In this document: positions 16,628-25,010 of the stretch, piece after piece | How the letters are laid out: each line of letters starts with the position of its first letter | How positions within the stretch are numbered: position 1 is the first letter of the stretch | From: Pseudomonas sp. CHM02 | Lineage (GTDB): Bacteria; Pseudomonadota; Gammaproteobacteria; Pseudomonadales; Pseudomonadaceae | NCBI RefSeq assembly: GCF_000612585.1 | Contig: NZ_JFCA01000043.1 | Location: 1 to 58,387 of the forward strand | DNA: 58,387 bases | Direction: 5' to 3' | The notes under the pieces: generated by a model | What the model was told of the DNA's origin: nothing | Databases searched by the model: none | The model's input: the letters and a program-made list of their open reading frames with translations, nothing else | Position numbers and translations under genes: made by a program

Positions 16628-16710
16628 TTTGGTTACTTTCGCGCTTGTCGAAAGTGACCCGCCGTAAGGGCGGAACCAATATCAGCCATCATCCAAATAA
16701 CGGATATGCC
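16578..16710. repeat. Interspersed intergenic repeat, copy 1
   Basis: About 130 bp starting TACGGGCACACCGAG, continuing through TGTTGGGGCAAGAGC and GCCGTAAGGGCGGAACC, and ending AAATAACGGATATG. A second copy with the same landmarks in the same order lies at 49639-49771. The inner hairpin GCCGTAAGGGCGG is shared. No open reading frame is conserved between the copies, so it is not a coding element. Confidence 0.75.
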
Positions 16711-16715
16711 CCCAA

Positions 16716-17567
16716 TCACAACCCCTGACTCCCCCGAATCAAGTCATACGCCTTGCGTGCAATCGGATTCGCCGTATTCGGGCGAATCCACAAGTAATAC
16801 GTCACCTCCGGCAACCGCGGCAGCCCATCCGTCTCCCCCAGCACCCGCATATCCGGCCCCAGCATCTCCATGCTCCGCGGTGTCACCCCTAACCCCGCGC
16901 GCGTGGCGGCCTTGATACCGATGAGGTTCGAAGCCAGGTACGCCTGCCGCCAAGGGATATTCGCCCGCTCCAACGCCTCCAACGCGTAACGCCGATAAAT
17001 ACTCGGCTCATCCACCAGAATCAACGGCAACGGCTCACTCGGCTGGTGAATGTACTGCGCCGAACAAATCCACCACACCGGCGACGTCCGCAATGCAAAC
17101 CCCTCCAGGTTCGGATCGGACCGAGTGGAGATCACCATATCCACCTTGCCCCGATGCAAGTCATCCATCAAGAACGGACTGCGCCCCACATCGATCTCCA
17201 GGCGCAAGCGCGGGGCCGAGCGGGCGATGTGGCTGAGGATCGGCGGCAGGATGGTGTCGGCGATATCGTGCGGCGAGCCGATACGCAGCACGCCGCTCAG
17301 GCTGCTTTCGCGCAGGGAGTTCAAGGCGTCGTCATTCAGCGACAGCATCTGGCGTGCATGGCGCAGCAGTTGCAGGCCAGGCTCGGTCAGTTGCTTCTGC
17401 CGCCCACGTTTCTCGAACAGGCTGACCCCCACTTGCTGCTCCAGCCGCTGCATATGCTGGGTCACGGACGATTGGGTGCGGGCCAGGTGCGTACCGGCTT
17501 CGGCGAAGCTGTGGTGGTCGACCACGGCAATAAAAGTGCGCAGCAATTCAAGGTCGAGGGTCGACAT
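16716..17567 (-). CDS. LysR-family transcriptional regulator (HexA/LrhA-like)
   Basis: 283-aa regulator. The N-terminal winged HTH (LRTFIAVVDHHSFAEAGTHLARTQSSVTQHMQRLEQQ, from residue 9) is typical of LysR, and the Q-S-S-V-T-Q-H form recalls the HexA/LrhA branch. The effector domain starts near residue 90 (GVLRIGSPHDIADTILPPIL). It is divergent from the transporter and thiol-metabolism operon that starts at 17812, with a 244-bp shared upstream region, so it most likely controls that operon. The effector is unknown. Confidence 0.93.
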   Translation of the reverse strand: MSTLDLELLRTFIAVVDHHSFAEAGTHLARTQSSVTQHMQRLEQQVGVSLFEKRGRQKQLTEPGLQLLRHARQMLSLNDDALNSLRESSLSGVLRIGSPHDIADTILPPILSHIARSAPRLRLEIDVGRSPFLMDDLHRGKVDMVISTRSDPNLEGFALRTSPVWWICSAQYIHQPSEPLPLILVDEPSIYRRYALEALERANIPWRQAYLASNLIGIKAATRAGLGVTPRSMEMLGPDMRVLGETDGLPRLPEVTYYLWIRPNTANPIARKAYDLIRGSQGL

Positions 17568-17811
17568 GGCCGGTTCCAGAGGCGGTTTTTATATCAAGGG
17601 TGTGAAGTTAAACATTACAGATTTTTATGTATTGGTGAAGCGCATTTTTAACGCATCCAGTAAATCATGGGTTATGCCGCAAACGAAGGTTGTCCATGTA
17701 CGGCAAGTTATAACGATATTAGATATTTGCATTTCCGTTGCCCCCGCACTCTCCCTAGCATGCCCCTCCATCAGGTCGGGGTACGCCGATCACTAGCCAG
17801 GGGGAAGTCCG
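17568..17811. promoter_or_regulatory. Divergent promoter region, LysR gene / thiol operon
   Basis: This 244-bp region lies between divergent genes. It is AT-rich around 17580-17740 (ATATTAGATATTTGCAT at about 17715-17731 could hold a LysR T-N11-A box). GGGGGAAG (17801-17808) is the ribosome-binding site of the first operon gene. I could not fix a -35/-10 pair with confidence. Confidence 0.4.
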
Positions 17812-18633
17812 ATGAAGTTGAAAAAATGGTTGCCGGTGGCCCTGGGGTCGATGATCGCGTTGGGCGCCAGTGTGGCGGCGCAGGCCGATGCGACCCTGGA
17901 CAAGATCGAGCAGCGTCATGTGCTGGTGGTGGGTGTGCTGTTGTCCGGCGGGCCGTTCGGCAGCATTGACCCGACGACGCAAAAGCCCAAGGGCTTGAAC
18001 GTCGACCTGGCCAACGAGCTGGGCCGTCAACTCAAGGCCGAGGTGCAACTGGTGCCGGTGCTGCCGGCCAACCGTGTGCAGTTCCTGCAGCAGGGCAAGG
18101 TCGACCTGTTGATCGCCAATATGGAATGGACCGCCGAACGCGGTGAGATCCTCGGCTTCGTACCGACCCCGTTCTACCGCATCGGCGGCGCCGCTGCCGT
18201 GCTCAAGGACAGCAAGATCGCGCGCTGGGAAGACCTCAAGGACCAGCCCGTGTGCACCTCCCAGGGCAGCAGCTACGTGAAGCCGCTGACTGAATTCGGC
18301 GCACAGCTCAAGGCGTTCAAGAGCTCTTCGGAATCGCTGCTGGCCCTGCGCGGCAACAACTGCGTGGCGGCGGTGCATGACTCCACCCTGATCAACCCGC
18401 TGATCAACGACAGCGCCGAGTGGAAGGACTACCGCGTCATCGGCCCGGAACTCAACCCGGCGCCGTCGGTGATCTGGACCCGTCGTGGCGAAAGCGACAC
18501 CCAGGCCAAGCTCGATCCGATCGTCAAGGAACTGCATCGCAGCGGCTGGCTGATCGACGCCCAGACCCGCAACCGCATCAGCCCGGCATCGCCGGCGCTG
18601 GTGGAATTGCAGAAACAGTTCAAGGGCGCCTGA
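17812..18633 (+). CDS. Amino-acid-type ABC transporter substrate-binding protein (family 3), first of two
   Basis: 273-aa periplasmic binding protein with a Sec signal (cleavage near AAQADATL, residue 24). Family-3 landmarks are LDKIEQRHVLVVGVLLS, NVDLANELGRQLKAEVQLVPV, NRVQFLQQGKVDLLIANM and QGSSYVKPL. It belongs to the polar amino-acid uptake class and works with permeases at 22051 and 22766 and the ATPase at 23436. A close paralog follows after 1 bp. GGGGGAAG precedes the ATG. Sulfur-handling genes downstream suggest a sulfur-containing amino acid as ligand. Confidence 0.92.
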   Translation: MKLKKWLPVALGSMIALGASVAAQADATLDKIEQRHVLVVGVLLSGGPFGSIDPTTQKPKGLNVDLANELGRQLKAEVQLVPVLPANRVQFLQQGKVDLLIANMEWTAERGEILGFVPTPFYRIGGAAAVLKDSKIARWEDLKDQPVCTSQGSSYVKPLTEFGAQLKAFKSSSESLLALRGNNCVAAVHDSTLINPLINDSAEWKDYRVIGPELNPAPSVIWTRRGESDTQAKLDPIVKELHRSGWLIDAQTRNRISPASPALVELQKQFKGA

Positions 18634-18634
18634 C

Positions 18635-19441
18635 ATGCATTTCAAGACCCTCACCGCACTCGGCCTGGCCCTGTGCGCAGGCTTCGCCCACGCCGACGCC
18701 ACCCTCGACAAGATCCAGCAACGCCACGCGATCAGCGTCGGTGTGATTCTCAGCGGCCCGCCGTTCGGTACCCTCGACCCCAAGACCGGCGAACACCTGG
18801 GCTACAACGTCGAACTGGCCAAGGGCATCGGCGAGGCGCTGGGCGTCGAGACCAAGACTGTCTCGGTGCTGGCGCCCAACCGCGTGCAGTTCCTGCAACA
18901 GGGCAAGGTCGACATCCTGATCGCCAATATGCAGTTCACCGAAGAGCGCGCCGAGATCCTCGACTACGTGCCCACACCGTATGAAGAAGTCGGTGGTGCG
19001 GCGTTGATTCGCAAAGGTGCCGGTATCAAGCAGTGGGCCGACCTCAAGGACAAGCCAGTGTGCGTGTCCCAGGGCAGCAACTTCATCAAGCCACTGCAAG
19101 AGACCTACGGCGCGCAGATCAAGGCGTTCCGCAGCCAGTCCGAGTCGTTGCTGTCGCTGCGTGGCAATGGTTGCGTGGCCGCGGTGCACGTCAGCCCGAC
19201 CATGCACGCACTGCTCAGCGATGCCGAGTGGGCCGGCTACGAAATTCCGTTGCCGGGCGACCTGATCCCGTCCAACTCGGTGATCTGGATCCGCAAGGGC
19301 GAACACGACACCCAGGCCAAGCTCGATGCCATTGTGAAGGGCTGGCATAAAAGCGGTTTCCTGATTGCGCTCGGCGAGCGCACCGGCATGGCGCCATCCC
19401 AGGCCCTGCGTGATCTGCACGAGCAATACAGCCATGAGTGA
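18635..19441 (+). CDS. Amino-acid-type ABC transporter substrate-binding protein, tandem paralog
   Basis: 268-aa periplasmic binding protein with a short Sec signal (cleavage near FAHADATL, residue 20). It aligns along its whole length with the preceding protein (TLDKIQQRHAISVGVILSG, NRVQFLQQGKVDILIANM, QGSNFIKPLQ, HDTQAKLDAIVK), clearly a tandem duplication. The ligand-contact positions differ (for instance NMQFTEER against NMEWTAER), so the pair may bind two related compounds. The start is 1 bp after the previous stop and the end overlaps the next gene by 8 bp. Confidence 0.92.
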   Translation: MHFKTLTALGLALCAGFAHADATLDKIQQRHAISVGVILSGPPFGTLDPKTGEHLGYNVELAKGIGEALGVETKTVSVLAPNRVQFLQQGKVDILIANMQFTEERAEILDYVPTPYEEVGGAALIRKGAGIKQWADLKDKPVCVSQGSNFIKPLQETYGAQIKAFRSQSESLLSLRGNGCVAAVHVSPTMHALLSDAEWAGYEIPLPGDLIPSNSVIWIRKGEHDTQAKLDAIVKGWHKSGFLIALGERTGMAPSQALRDLHEQYSHE

Positions 19442-20855
19442 TGCGCTGTTCGCCACCTTGCAACAGCTACTCGGCGCGGCCCATGTGCAAACCAGTGAAG
19501 AGGCTGCGCATTACCTCACCGACAAACAGGGGCGCTACACCGGAAAGGTGATTGCGGCGGTGCACCCGGCCAACGCGGAGGAAGTGGCCGCGGTGGTGCG
19601 CGCCTGCGTGGCACTGAAGGCGCCGATCGTGGTGCAGGGCGGCAACACTGGCCTGATGGCCGGCGCAACACCGGATGCCAGCGGGCGTTCGGTGCTGCTG
19701 TTGCTGGACCGCATGAACCGCGTACGCACGGTTGATACCGACAACGACACGCTCACGGTGGAAGCCGGCTGCATCCTGCAAAACGTCCAGGACGTGGCCC
19801 GCGCGGCCGGTCGCCTGTTTCCCCTGAGCCTCGGTGCCGAGGGCAGTTGCACCCTCGGCGGCAACCTCGGCACCAATGCCGGTGGTACCGGCGTGCTGCG
19901 TTATGGCAACACCCGCGAACTGACCCTGGGCCTGGAAGTGGTGACCGCCGAAGGCGAGATCTGGCACGGCCTGCGCGGTCTGCGCAAGGACAACACCGGC
20001 TACGACCTGCGCGACCTGTACATCGGCAGCGAAGGCACTCTCGGCATCATCACCGCCGCCACCTTGAAGCTGTTCCCACTGCCCAAGGCCCAGGCCACGG
20101 CGCTGCTGGCGTTTGATCAGTTGTCCCAGGCCGTTGCCTTTCTGTCCCATGCCCGTGCCGGTTTCGGGGCGAACCTGACCGCCTTCGAACTACTCACCGC
20201 CGATTGCCTGGCCCTGCTGCGCGATCAGTTCCCGGAGGGCCCGCAACCGTTCAAGACCGCGAGCCAACCCTGGTTCGCCTTGATCGAACTCTCTGACAAC
20301 CACGGCGAAAGCCATGCCCGCGAGGCCTTCGAGCAGGTCCTGGGCGATGCCTTCGAGCAGCAGTTGATCAGTGATGCCCTCATCGCCGAAAGCCTGGCGC
20401 AAAGCGAAGCCCTGTGGCTGCTGCGCGAAAACATGAGCGAGGCGCAAAAGCGCTCCGGGCGCAATATGAAGCACGATATCTCGGTGCCGATTTCCCAGGT
20501 AGTCGCCTTCGTGGCCCATACCGATGCGTTGTTGCAGCAGCATTTCCCCGGCGTGCGCAACTTCACCTTCGGCCACCTCGGCGACGGCAACCTGCATTAC
20601 AACGTGGCGCATCCGCTGGATTCGACGGTGGACGCGCACATGGCGCACTACGCCGAACTGAGCGCCCTGGTGCACGACAGCGCCCACGCCCACGGCGGCT
20701 CGATCAGTGCCGAGCACGGTATCGGCCAGCGCAAGGTCGGCATGCTCGGCCGCTACAAAAGCCCGGTGGAGCTGGACCTGATGCGCCGCATCAAACAGGC
20801 GCTCGACCCGCACAACCTGCTCAACCCCGGCAAAGTCCTTGAGGTACAGCCATGA
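19434..20855 (+). CDS. FAD-linked 2-hydroxyacid dehydrogenase (GlcD / D-2-hydroxyglutarate dehydrogenase-like)
   Basis: 473-aa flavoenzyme of the VAO/FAD-linked oxidase family. The FAD_binding_4 domain is in the first 220 residues (VVQGGNTGLMAGATPD, GAEGSCTLGGNLGTNAGG, GSEGTLGIITAATLKLFP). The C-terminal FAD-oxidase domain ends with the diagnostic FGHLGDGNLHYNV and ISAEHGIGQRKVGML metal and substrate motifs. Such enzymes oxidise D-2-hydroxyacids to 2-oxoacids. Next to an aminotransferase and thiol genes, it may oxidise a sulfur-containing hydroxyacid (for example a mercaptolactate or methylthio-hydroxyacid) that is then aminated. That pairing is inference. It overlaps the previous gene by 8 bp and the next by 4 bp. 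Confidence 0.9.
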   Translation: MSDALFATLQQLLGAAHVQTSEEAAHYLTDKQGRYTGKVIAAVHPANAEEVAAVVRACVALKAPIVVQGGNTGLMAGATPDASGRSVLLLLDRMNRVRTVDTDNDTLTVEAGCILQNVQDVARAAGRLFPLSLGAEGSCTLGGNLGTNAGGTGVLRYGNTRELTLGLEVVTAEGEIWHGLRGLRKDNTGYDLRDLYIGSEGTLGIITAATLKLFPLPKAQATALLAFDQLSQAVAFLSHARAGFGANLTAFELLTADCLALLRDQFPEGPQPFKTASQPWFALIELSDNHGESHAREAFEQVLGDAFEQQLISDALIAESLAQSEALWLLRENMSEAQKRSGRNMKHDISVPISQVVAFVAHTDALLQQHFPGVRNFTFGHLGDGNLHYNVAHPLDSTVDAHMAHYAELSALVHDSAHAHGGSISAEHGIGQRKVGMLGRYKSPVELDLMRRIKQALDPHNLLNPGKVLEVQP

Positions 20856-22054
20856 CCCTACGCCTGTCCCAACGCGTGCAGCGGGTGTCGTTGTCCGCCA
20901 ACGCCGCGGCCAAATCCCGTGCTACCGAATTGCGCGAGGCGGGTCGCGATATTCTCGACCTCACCACGGGCGAGCCGGATTTCGACACACCGGAACACAT
21001 CAAGCAGGCCGCCTACAAAGCCATCGCTGGCGGCGCTACCAAGTACACACCGACGCCGGGCGTGAAGGCCTTGCGGGTCGCGGTGCAGCGCAAACTGGCC
21101 GAAGAGAACCACCTTGATTACCCGCTGGCGTCCATCGTGATCGCCAATGGTGCCAAGCAGATCATCTTCAATGCGTTCGCCGCCACTCTGGATGATGGCG
21201 ATGAAGTGCTGGTGCCGACACCGTACTGGCCGTCGTTCCCCGACAGCGTGCGCTTCAATGGCGGTGAGCCGGTGTTCGTCGAATGCGGGCTGGAGCAGGG
21301 CTGCAAGCTGCTGCCGGCGCAGTTGGAACAGCACATCAGCGCACGCACGCGCTGGCTGATTCTCAACGGCCCCGGCAACCCCAGTGGCGCGGTGTACAGC
21401 GATGCCGAGTTGCGCGAGTTGGCCGAGGTGCTGCGCCGTCATCCCCAGGTGCTGATCCTGCTGGATGAACTCTACGAACATATCCGTTTCGACGATCGCC
21501 CCGCGCAAAGCCTGCTGAACGTCGCACCGGACTTGCTCGACCGCTGCCTGCTGGTGGGCGGCGTGTCCAAGACCTACGCCATGACCGGCTGGCGCATTGG
21601 CTTTGGGGCGGGGCCGAAAATCCTGACCGAGGCCATCGCGGTGGTGCAATCCCAATCCACCTCTGGTGCTTCCTCGGTGGGCCAGGCCGCTGCGTTGGCG
21701 GCTTACAACGGCGGGCTGGATTTCCTCGCGGAGCAGGTCGCCGCGTACCAGTTGCGTCGGGATATTCTGGTCGCGGCGCTGAGCAACGTCGACGGCCTGG
21801 ACGTGCTCGAACCCCAGGGCGGGTTCTTCGTGTTCGTGCGCTGCGCCGGGTTGCTGGGGCGTGTGCGTCCGGACGGCCAGCGCATCGACAACGATGGTGA
21901 TGTGGTGGCGTGGTTGCTGGAGGAGGGCGTGGCCGGCGTGGCAGGCAGTGCCTATGGGCTGTCGCCGTGGTTCCGCCTGTCCATCGCCACCGCGACCGAC
22001 AGCGTGGCAGAGGCGGGGCGGCGTATCGCGAGCGCCTGCGGAAAGCTGCAATGA
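20852..22054 (+). CDS. Class I/II PLP aminotransferase (aspartate aminotransferase-like)
   Basis: 400-aa fold-type I aminotransferase. Landmarks are LTTGEPDFDTPEHI (38-51), GATKYTPTPG (61-70), NGPGNPSGAVYSD (172-184) with the substrate-binding Asn, LLDELYEH (203-210), and the Schiff-base lysine K240 in GGVSKTYAMTGWRIGF. It resembles subgroup I-gamma aspartate and aromatic transaminases. It overlaps the dehydrogenase gene by 4 bp (ATGA) and the permease by 4 bp, so the genes are translationally coupled. The likely role is transamination of the imported amino acid or of the 2-oxoacid made by the dehydrogenase. Confidence 0.92.
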   Translation: MTLRLSQRVQRVSLSANAAAKSRATELREAGRDILDLTTGEPDFDTPEHIKQAAYKAIAGGATKYTPTPGVKALRVAVQRKLAEENHLDYPLASIVIANGAKQIIFNAFAATLDDGDEVLVPTPYWPSFPDSVRFNGGEPVFVECGLEQGCKLLPAQLEQHISARTRWLILNGPGNPSGAVYSDAELRELAEVLRRHPQVLILLDELYEHIRFDDRPAQSLLNVAPDLLDRCLLVGGVSKTYAMTGWRIGFGAGPKILTEAIAVVQSQSTSGASSVGQAAALAAYNGGLDFLAEQVAAYQLRRDILVAALSNVDGLDVLEPQGGFFVFVRCAGLLGRVRPDGQRIDNDGDVVAWLLEEGVAGVAGSAYGLSPWFRLSIATATDSVAEAGRRIASACGKLQ

Positions 22055-22776
22055 TGGAACTGTTCGTGCAGTGGGCCGCCGGCATTGGCCTGAACTATAA
22101 CTTCCTGCTCGATGCCTACCAGCGCGGCACCCTGGTCCAGGGCGCGTTGACCACTGGCTTGCTGTGCCTGTTCACCCTTATCGGCAGCCTGCTGGCGGGC
22201 ATCACCCTGGCCGCGATGCTGACCTCGGGCAACCCGTGGCTGGCCAAGCCCGCGCGGGTATTCGTCGAAGTCACGCGCAATACGCCGACGCTGGTGCAGT
22301 TGTACTGTGCGTTCCTGGTGCTGAACATGCTGCTGACCCAGGCGGTCGGCGCGGCCAACCCGCTGACGCCGTTCGCCTGGGTGGTGATCGTGATCTCCCT
22401 GCACAAAGGCGCGTTCCATGCCGAGGCCTTGCGCGCCGGTATCGAAGCGGTGCCTGCCGTGACCCTGGAAGCCGCCAGTTCCCTGGCCTTCAGCAGCCGC
22501 CAGTTGCTGTGGAATGTGCAGTTGCCGCTGGCACTGCGCTTTGCCTTGCCGTCGCTGATCAACAACCTGATCGACCTAGTGAAGATGACCGCCGTGGCGT
22601 CCGCCATTGCCGTGGGCGACATCACCTACGCGGCGATCATGATCTGGACCCAGAGCGACAATGTGCTGGAGCTGATGATCCTGATCCTGAGCTTTTTCGG
22701 CCTGCTGAGTTTTATCGTCAATTGTGTGGGGCGCTGGCTGGAAGCGCGCCTGAGGATGCCCGGCTATGGCCATTGA
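22051..22776 (+). CDS. Amino-acid ABC transporter permease (HisMQ family), subunit 1
   Basis: 241-aa inner-membrane permease. Hydrophobic segments begin near residue 30 (GALTTGLLCLFTLIGSLLAG). The HisM-type VEVTRNTPTLVQLYCAFLVL and the EAA loop EAASSLAFSSRQLLWNVQLP are present. The start at 22051 overlaps the aminotransferase stop codon (ATGA). It pairs with the permease at 22766. Confidence 0.92.
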   Translation: MMELFVQWAAGIGLNYNFLLDAYQRGTLVQGALTTGLLCLFTLIGSLLAGITLAAMLTSGNPWLAKPARVFVEVTRNTPTLVQLYCAFLVLNMLLTQAVGAANPLTPFAWVVIVISLHKGAFHAEALRAGIEAVPAVTLEAASSLAFSSRQLLWNVQLPLALRFALPSLINNLIDLVKMTAVASAIAVGDITYAAIMIWTQSDNVLELMILILSFFGLLSFIVNCVGRWLEARLRMPGYGH

Positions 22777-23449
22777 TTCATTCCCGGTGCTGTCGGCGTT
22801 GCTGCAATGGTCGCCGGCGCTGGTGGCCGGTTTCGGCCAGAACATTCTGATCAGCGTGGTGGCGATTGCCCTGGGCTCGGTGCTGGGCCTGTTGATCGGC
22901 GCGCTGGCGCTGTCGCCCCTGGGCATTGTCGCGCGGCTGTGGGTGCAGGTGTTTCGCAACGCGCCGTGGCTGGTGCTGATCTATTTCACCACCTACGTGT
23001 TCCCGTTCGAGATCCACATCGGCAGCAGCTACGTATCGTTCCCCGATTGGGTCAAGGTCACCATCGGCCTGGCCTTGCCGGCCAGTGCCAACGTGGCGGA
23101 GATCTTTCGCGGGGCCATCGGCTCGATCCCCAGTACCCAGTGGGAAGCCGCGCGTTCATTGGCCTTCACCCGTGGCCAGTTGTTCCGTTCGATCATCCTG
23201 CCGCAGTGCTTCAAGCGCATGTTGCCGCCGTGGATGAACCTGTATGCGGTGGTCACCATGGGCACTGCGCTGGCTTCGCTGGTGGGCGTGCATGACGTGA
23301 TCGACACCGCACAGATCGCCAGCAACACCGTGAACATGACCGGTTTCACCGTGGTGATCTACCTGAGCCTGCTGGTGCTGTTCTTTGCCTATTGCTACCC
23401 GATTTCCCGTCTCACCCAACACCTGGAGCGCCGTTATGCCTTCTATTGA
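22766..23449 (+). CDS. Amino-acid ABC transporter permease (HisMQ family), subunit 2
   Basis: 227-aa inner-membrane permease. VQVFRNAPWLVLIYFTTYVF and the EAA loop WEAARSLAFTRGQLFRSIIL match the HisMQ family. The start overlaps subunit 1 by 11 bp and the end overlaps the ATPase gene by 14 bp, so all three transporter genes are coupled. Confidence 0.92.
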   Translation: MAIDSFPVLSALLQWSPALVAGFGQNILISVVAIALGSVLGLLIGALALSPLGIVARLWVQVFRNAPWLVLIYFTTYVFPFEIHIGSSYVSFPDWVKVTIGLALPASANVAEIFRGAIGSIPSTQWEAARSLAFTRGQLFRSIILPQCFKRMLPPWMNLYAVVTMGTALASLVGVHDVIDTAQIASNTVNMTGFTVVIYLSLLVLFFAYCYPISRLTQHLERRYAFY

Positions 23450-24260
23450 ACCCTTGGTGAGCCTGCGGGATGTACACCTGTCGTTCGGCACCAACCCGGT
23501 GCTCAAGGGCATCGACCTGGAGGTGTTGCGCGGCCAGGCCGTGTCGATCATCGGCCCGTCGGGCTCGGGCAAATCCACGATCCTGCGCTGCATCACCGGG
23601 CTGTTGCAGCCCCAGCGCGGCAGCATCCGCGTGGGCCAGACCCAGGTCGACACCCTGGCCCAGGAAGCCCAGCGCATTGAGCTGCGCAAGCGCGTGGGGT
23701 TTGTGTTCCAGCAATACAACCTGTTCCCGCACTTGTCGGTGCTGGAAAACCTGGTGATTGCCCCGCGCAAGGTGCTGGGCCGCAACCGTGCCGACGCCGA
23801 GAAAGACGCCCGCGCACTGCTGGCCAAGGTGCGCATGGAGCACAAGGCCGATGCCTATCCTGGCCAGCTCTCCGGCGGGCAGCAACAGCGCGTGGCGATT
23901 GCCCGCGCCCTGGCGATGCGCCCGGAGTTGATCCTGTTCGACGAAGTGACCTCGGCCCTTGACCCGGAAACCGTCGGTGAAGTGCTCACGGTGATCCGCG
24001 AGTTGACCGAGGAGGGCATGACCTGCGTGCTGGTCACCCATGAAATGCGCTTCGCCGAAGAGATCAGCGACGTTGTGTACTTCACCGAGAACGGCGTGAT
24101 TGTCGAGCATGGCAGCGCCGCACAGATCTTCCAGAACCCGACCAGCGAACGCACCCAGACGTTCCTGCGTCACGCCCTGGGCGATTCGGGACGCCGTGGC
24201 CCCATCGCTCACGACCCGTACCTGTTGACCAATTTGAGCCGTTACAGCCTGTCTGTCTGA
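23436..24260 (+). CDS. Amino-acid ABC transporter ATP-binding protein (GlnQ/HisP-like)
   Basis: 274-aa ATPase. Walker A GPSGSGKST, Q-loop VFQQYNLFPHLSV, signature LSGGQQQRVAIARAL, Walker B LILFDEVTSALDPE and H-loop LVTHEMRFAEE are complete. The D-loop reads DEVTSALDPE, as in polar amino-acid importers. The tail after residue 245 (RRGPIAHDPYLLTNLSRYSLSV) is slightly longer than usual. I start at 23436, inside the permease end; upstream in-frame codons would overlap the permease deeply. Confidence 0.94.
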   Translation: MPSIEPLVSLRDVHLSFGTNPVLKGIDLEVLRGQAVSIIGPSGSGKSTILRCITGLLQPQRGSIRVGQTQVDTLAQEAQRIELRKRVGFVFQQYNLFPHLSVLENLVIAPRKVLGRNRADAEKDARALLAKVRMEHKADAYPGQLSGGQQQRVAIARALAMRPELILFDEVTSALDPETVGEVLTVIRELTEEGMTCVLVTHEMRFAEEISDVVYFTENGVIVEHGSAAQIFQNPTSERTQTFLRHALGDSGRRGPIAHDPYLLTNLSRYSLSV

Positions 24261-24276
24261 TAAGAGGAAAATCGTG

Positions 24277-24873
24277 ATGAGTATCGAAAACCGTGCCGAC
24301 GTGATCGAAGCGTTTTTGCAGCAGATCCGCGTCATCAACCAGCGCGGCGTAGACCGTGCGGCCCTGGCAGAAATCGTTGGCCTGCTGGAAAACCTCGCTG
24401 AACGTCGCGACCTGTTCAACTTTGACGAATTCCCCGCGCCCGTGCCGGGGCAGGGCAGCACTGCGTTTCGCTATCGCCTGAACGACGACGGCGATACGCC
24501 GACCCTGTACCTCAACTCGTTGCTGCCGGGCAAAAGCACCATCGCGCACAACCACGAGACCTGGGCAATCATCAGCGCTATCGAAGGCCAGGAGATCAAC
24601 TACGTCTACGCGCGCAACGACGAAGGCCGCGAACCGGGGTTCACCACCCTGACCCTGGAGAAAGAAGTGATCGTGCAGCCGGGCACCTCGATTTCGTTCC
24701 TGGGCGAAGACCTGCATGGCATCAAGGTCGAGGGCGAGCAGGCGACGTTGCACTTCCACTTGTACGGGCTGCCGCTGGAATCGCTGAACGGCCGGTATGG
24801 CGTGGAAGCGGACGGTCGTATCCTCAACTACAACGCCTCGCAGATGGCGCCGTCTATCAAGGCCTATGCCTGA
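24277..24873 (+). CDS. Cysteine dioxygenase-like cupin (thiol dioxygenase)
   Basis: 198-aa cupin of the cysteine dioxygenase / 3-mercaptopropionate dioxygenase family. The three iron ligands are visible as H91 and H93 (AHNHETWAIIS) and H147 (GEDLHGIKV). The preceding FRYRLN (residues 64-69) offers arginines where the family places its carboxylate-binding Arg or Gln; it does not look like the Gln-type mercaptopropionate form, but this needs an alignment. These non-heme iron enzymes add O2 to a thiol to give a sulfinate. GAGGAAA precedes ATG 24277; a GTG at 24274 is too close to it. It follows the ABC transporter genes after 16 bp. Confidence 0.87.
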   Translation: MSIENRADVIEAFLQQIRVINQRGVDRAALAEIVGLLENLAERRDLFNFDEFPAPVPGQGSTAFRYRLNDDGDTPTLYLNSLLPGKSTIAHNHETWAIISAIEGQEINYVYARNDEGREPGFTTLTLEKEVIVQPGTSISFLGEDLHGIKVEGEQATLHFHLYGLPLESLNGRYGVEADGRILNYNASQMAPSIKAYA

Positions 24874-24892
24874 GCAATGCCGGGACCGCTTT

Positions 24893-24982
24893 ATGTGGGA
24901 GCCGGGCTTGCCCGCGATGCAGGCGCTGCGGTGTATCTGATGCATCGCGATGATGCCATCGCAGGCAAGCCAGCTCCCACAT
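24893..24982. repeat. REP pair (TGTGGGAGCTGGCTTGCCTGC family)
   Basis: Arms TGTGGGAGCCGGGCTTGCCC and GCAGGCAAGCCAGCTCCCAC flank about 45 bp. It is a different family from the GTAGGAGC type. It sits inside the operon between the dioxygenase and GST genes, and could reduce readthrough or stabilise upstream mRNA. Confidence 0.83.
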
Positions 24983-25010
24983 TTTGATCTGCGTTTATCC
25001 AGGGGGTTTT

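Larger units (their letters stand above)
16007..16715. other. Gene-free 0.7-kb intergenic region
   Basis: No credible protein gene is seen between the MalY-like gene and the LysR gene stop. The region holds a nested set of inverted repeats, described as separate entries below (outer arms 16218/16580, middle arms 16337/16534, inner REP pair 16389-16493). Sequence outside the repeats shows nothing recognisable. Confidence 0.7.

Noticed and set aside
17690..17714. TTGTCC ... TATAAC as a sigma70 promoter for the transporter operon
   Set aside because: The spacer is only 13 bp, too short for a normal promoter.
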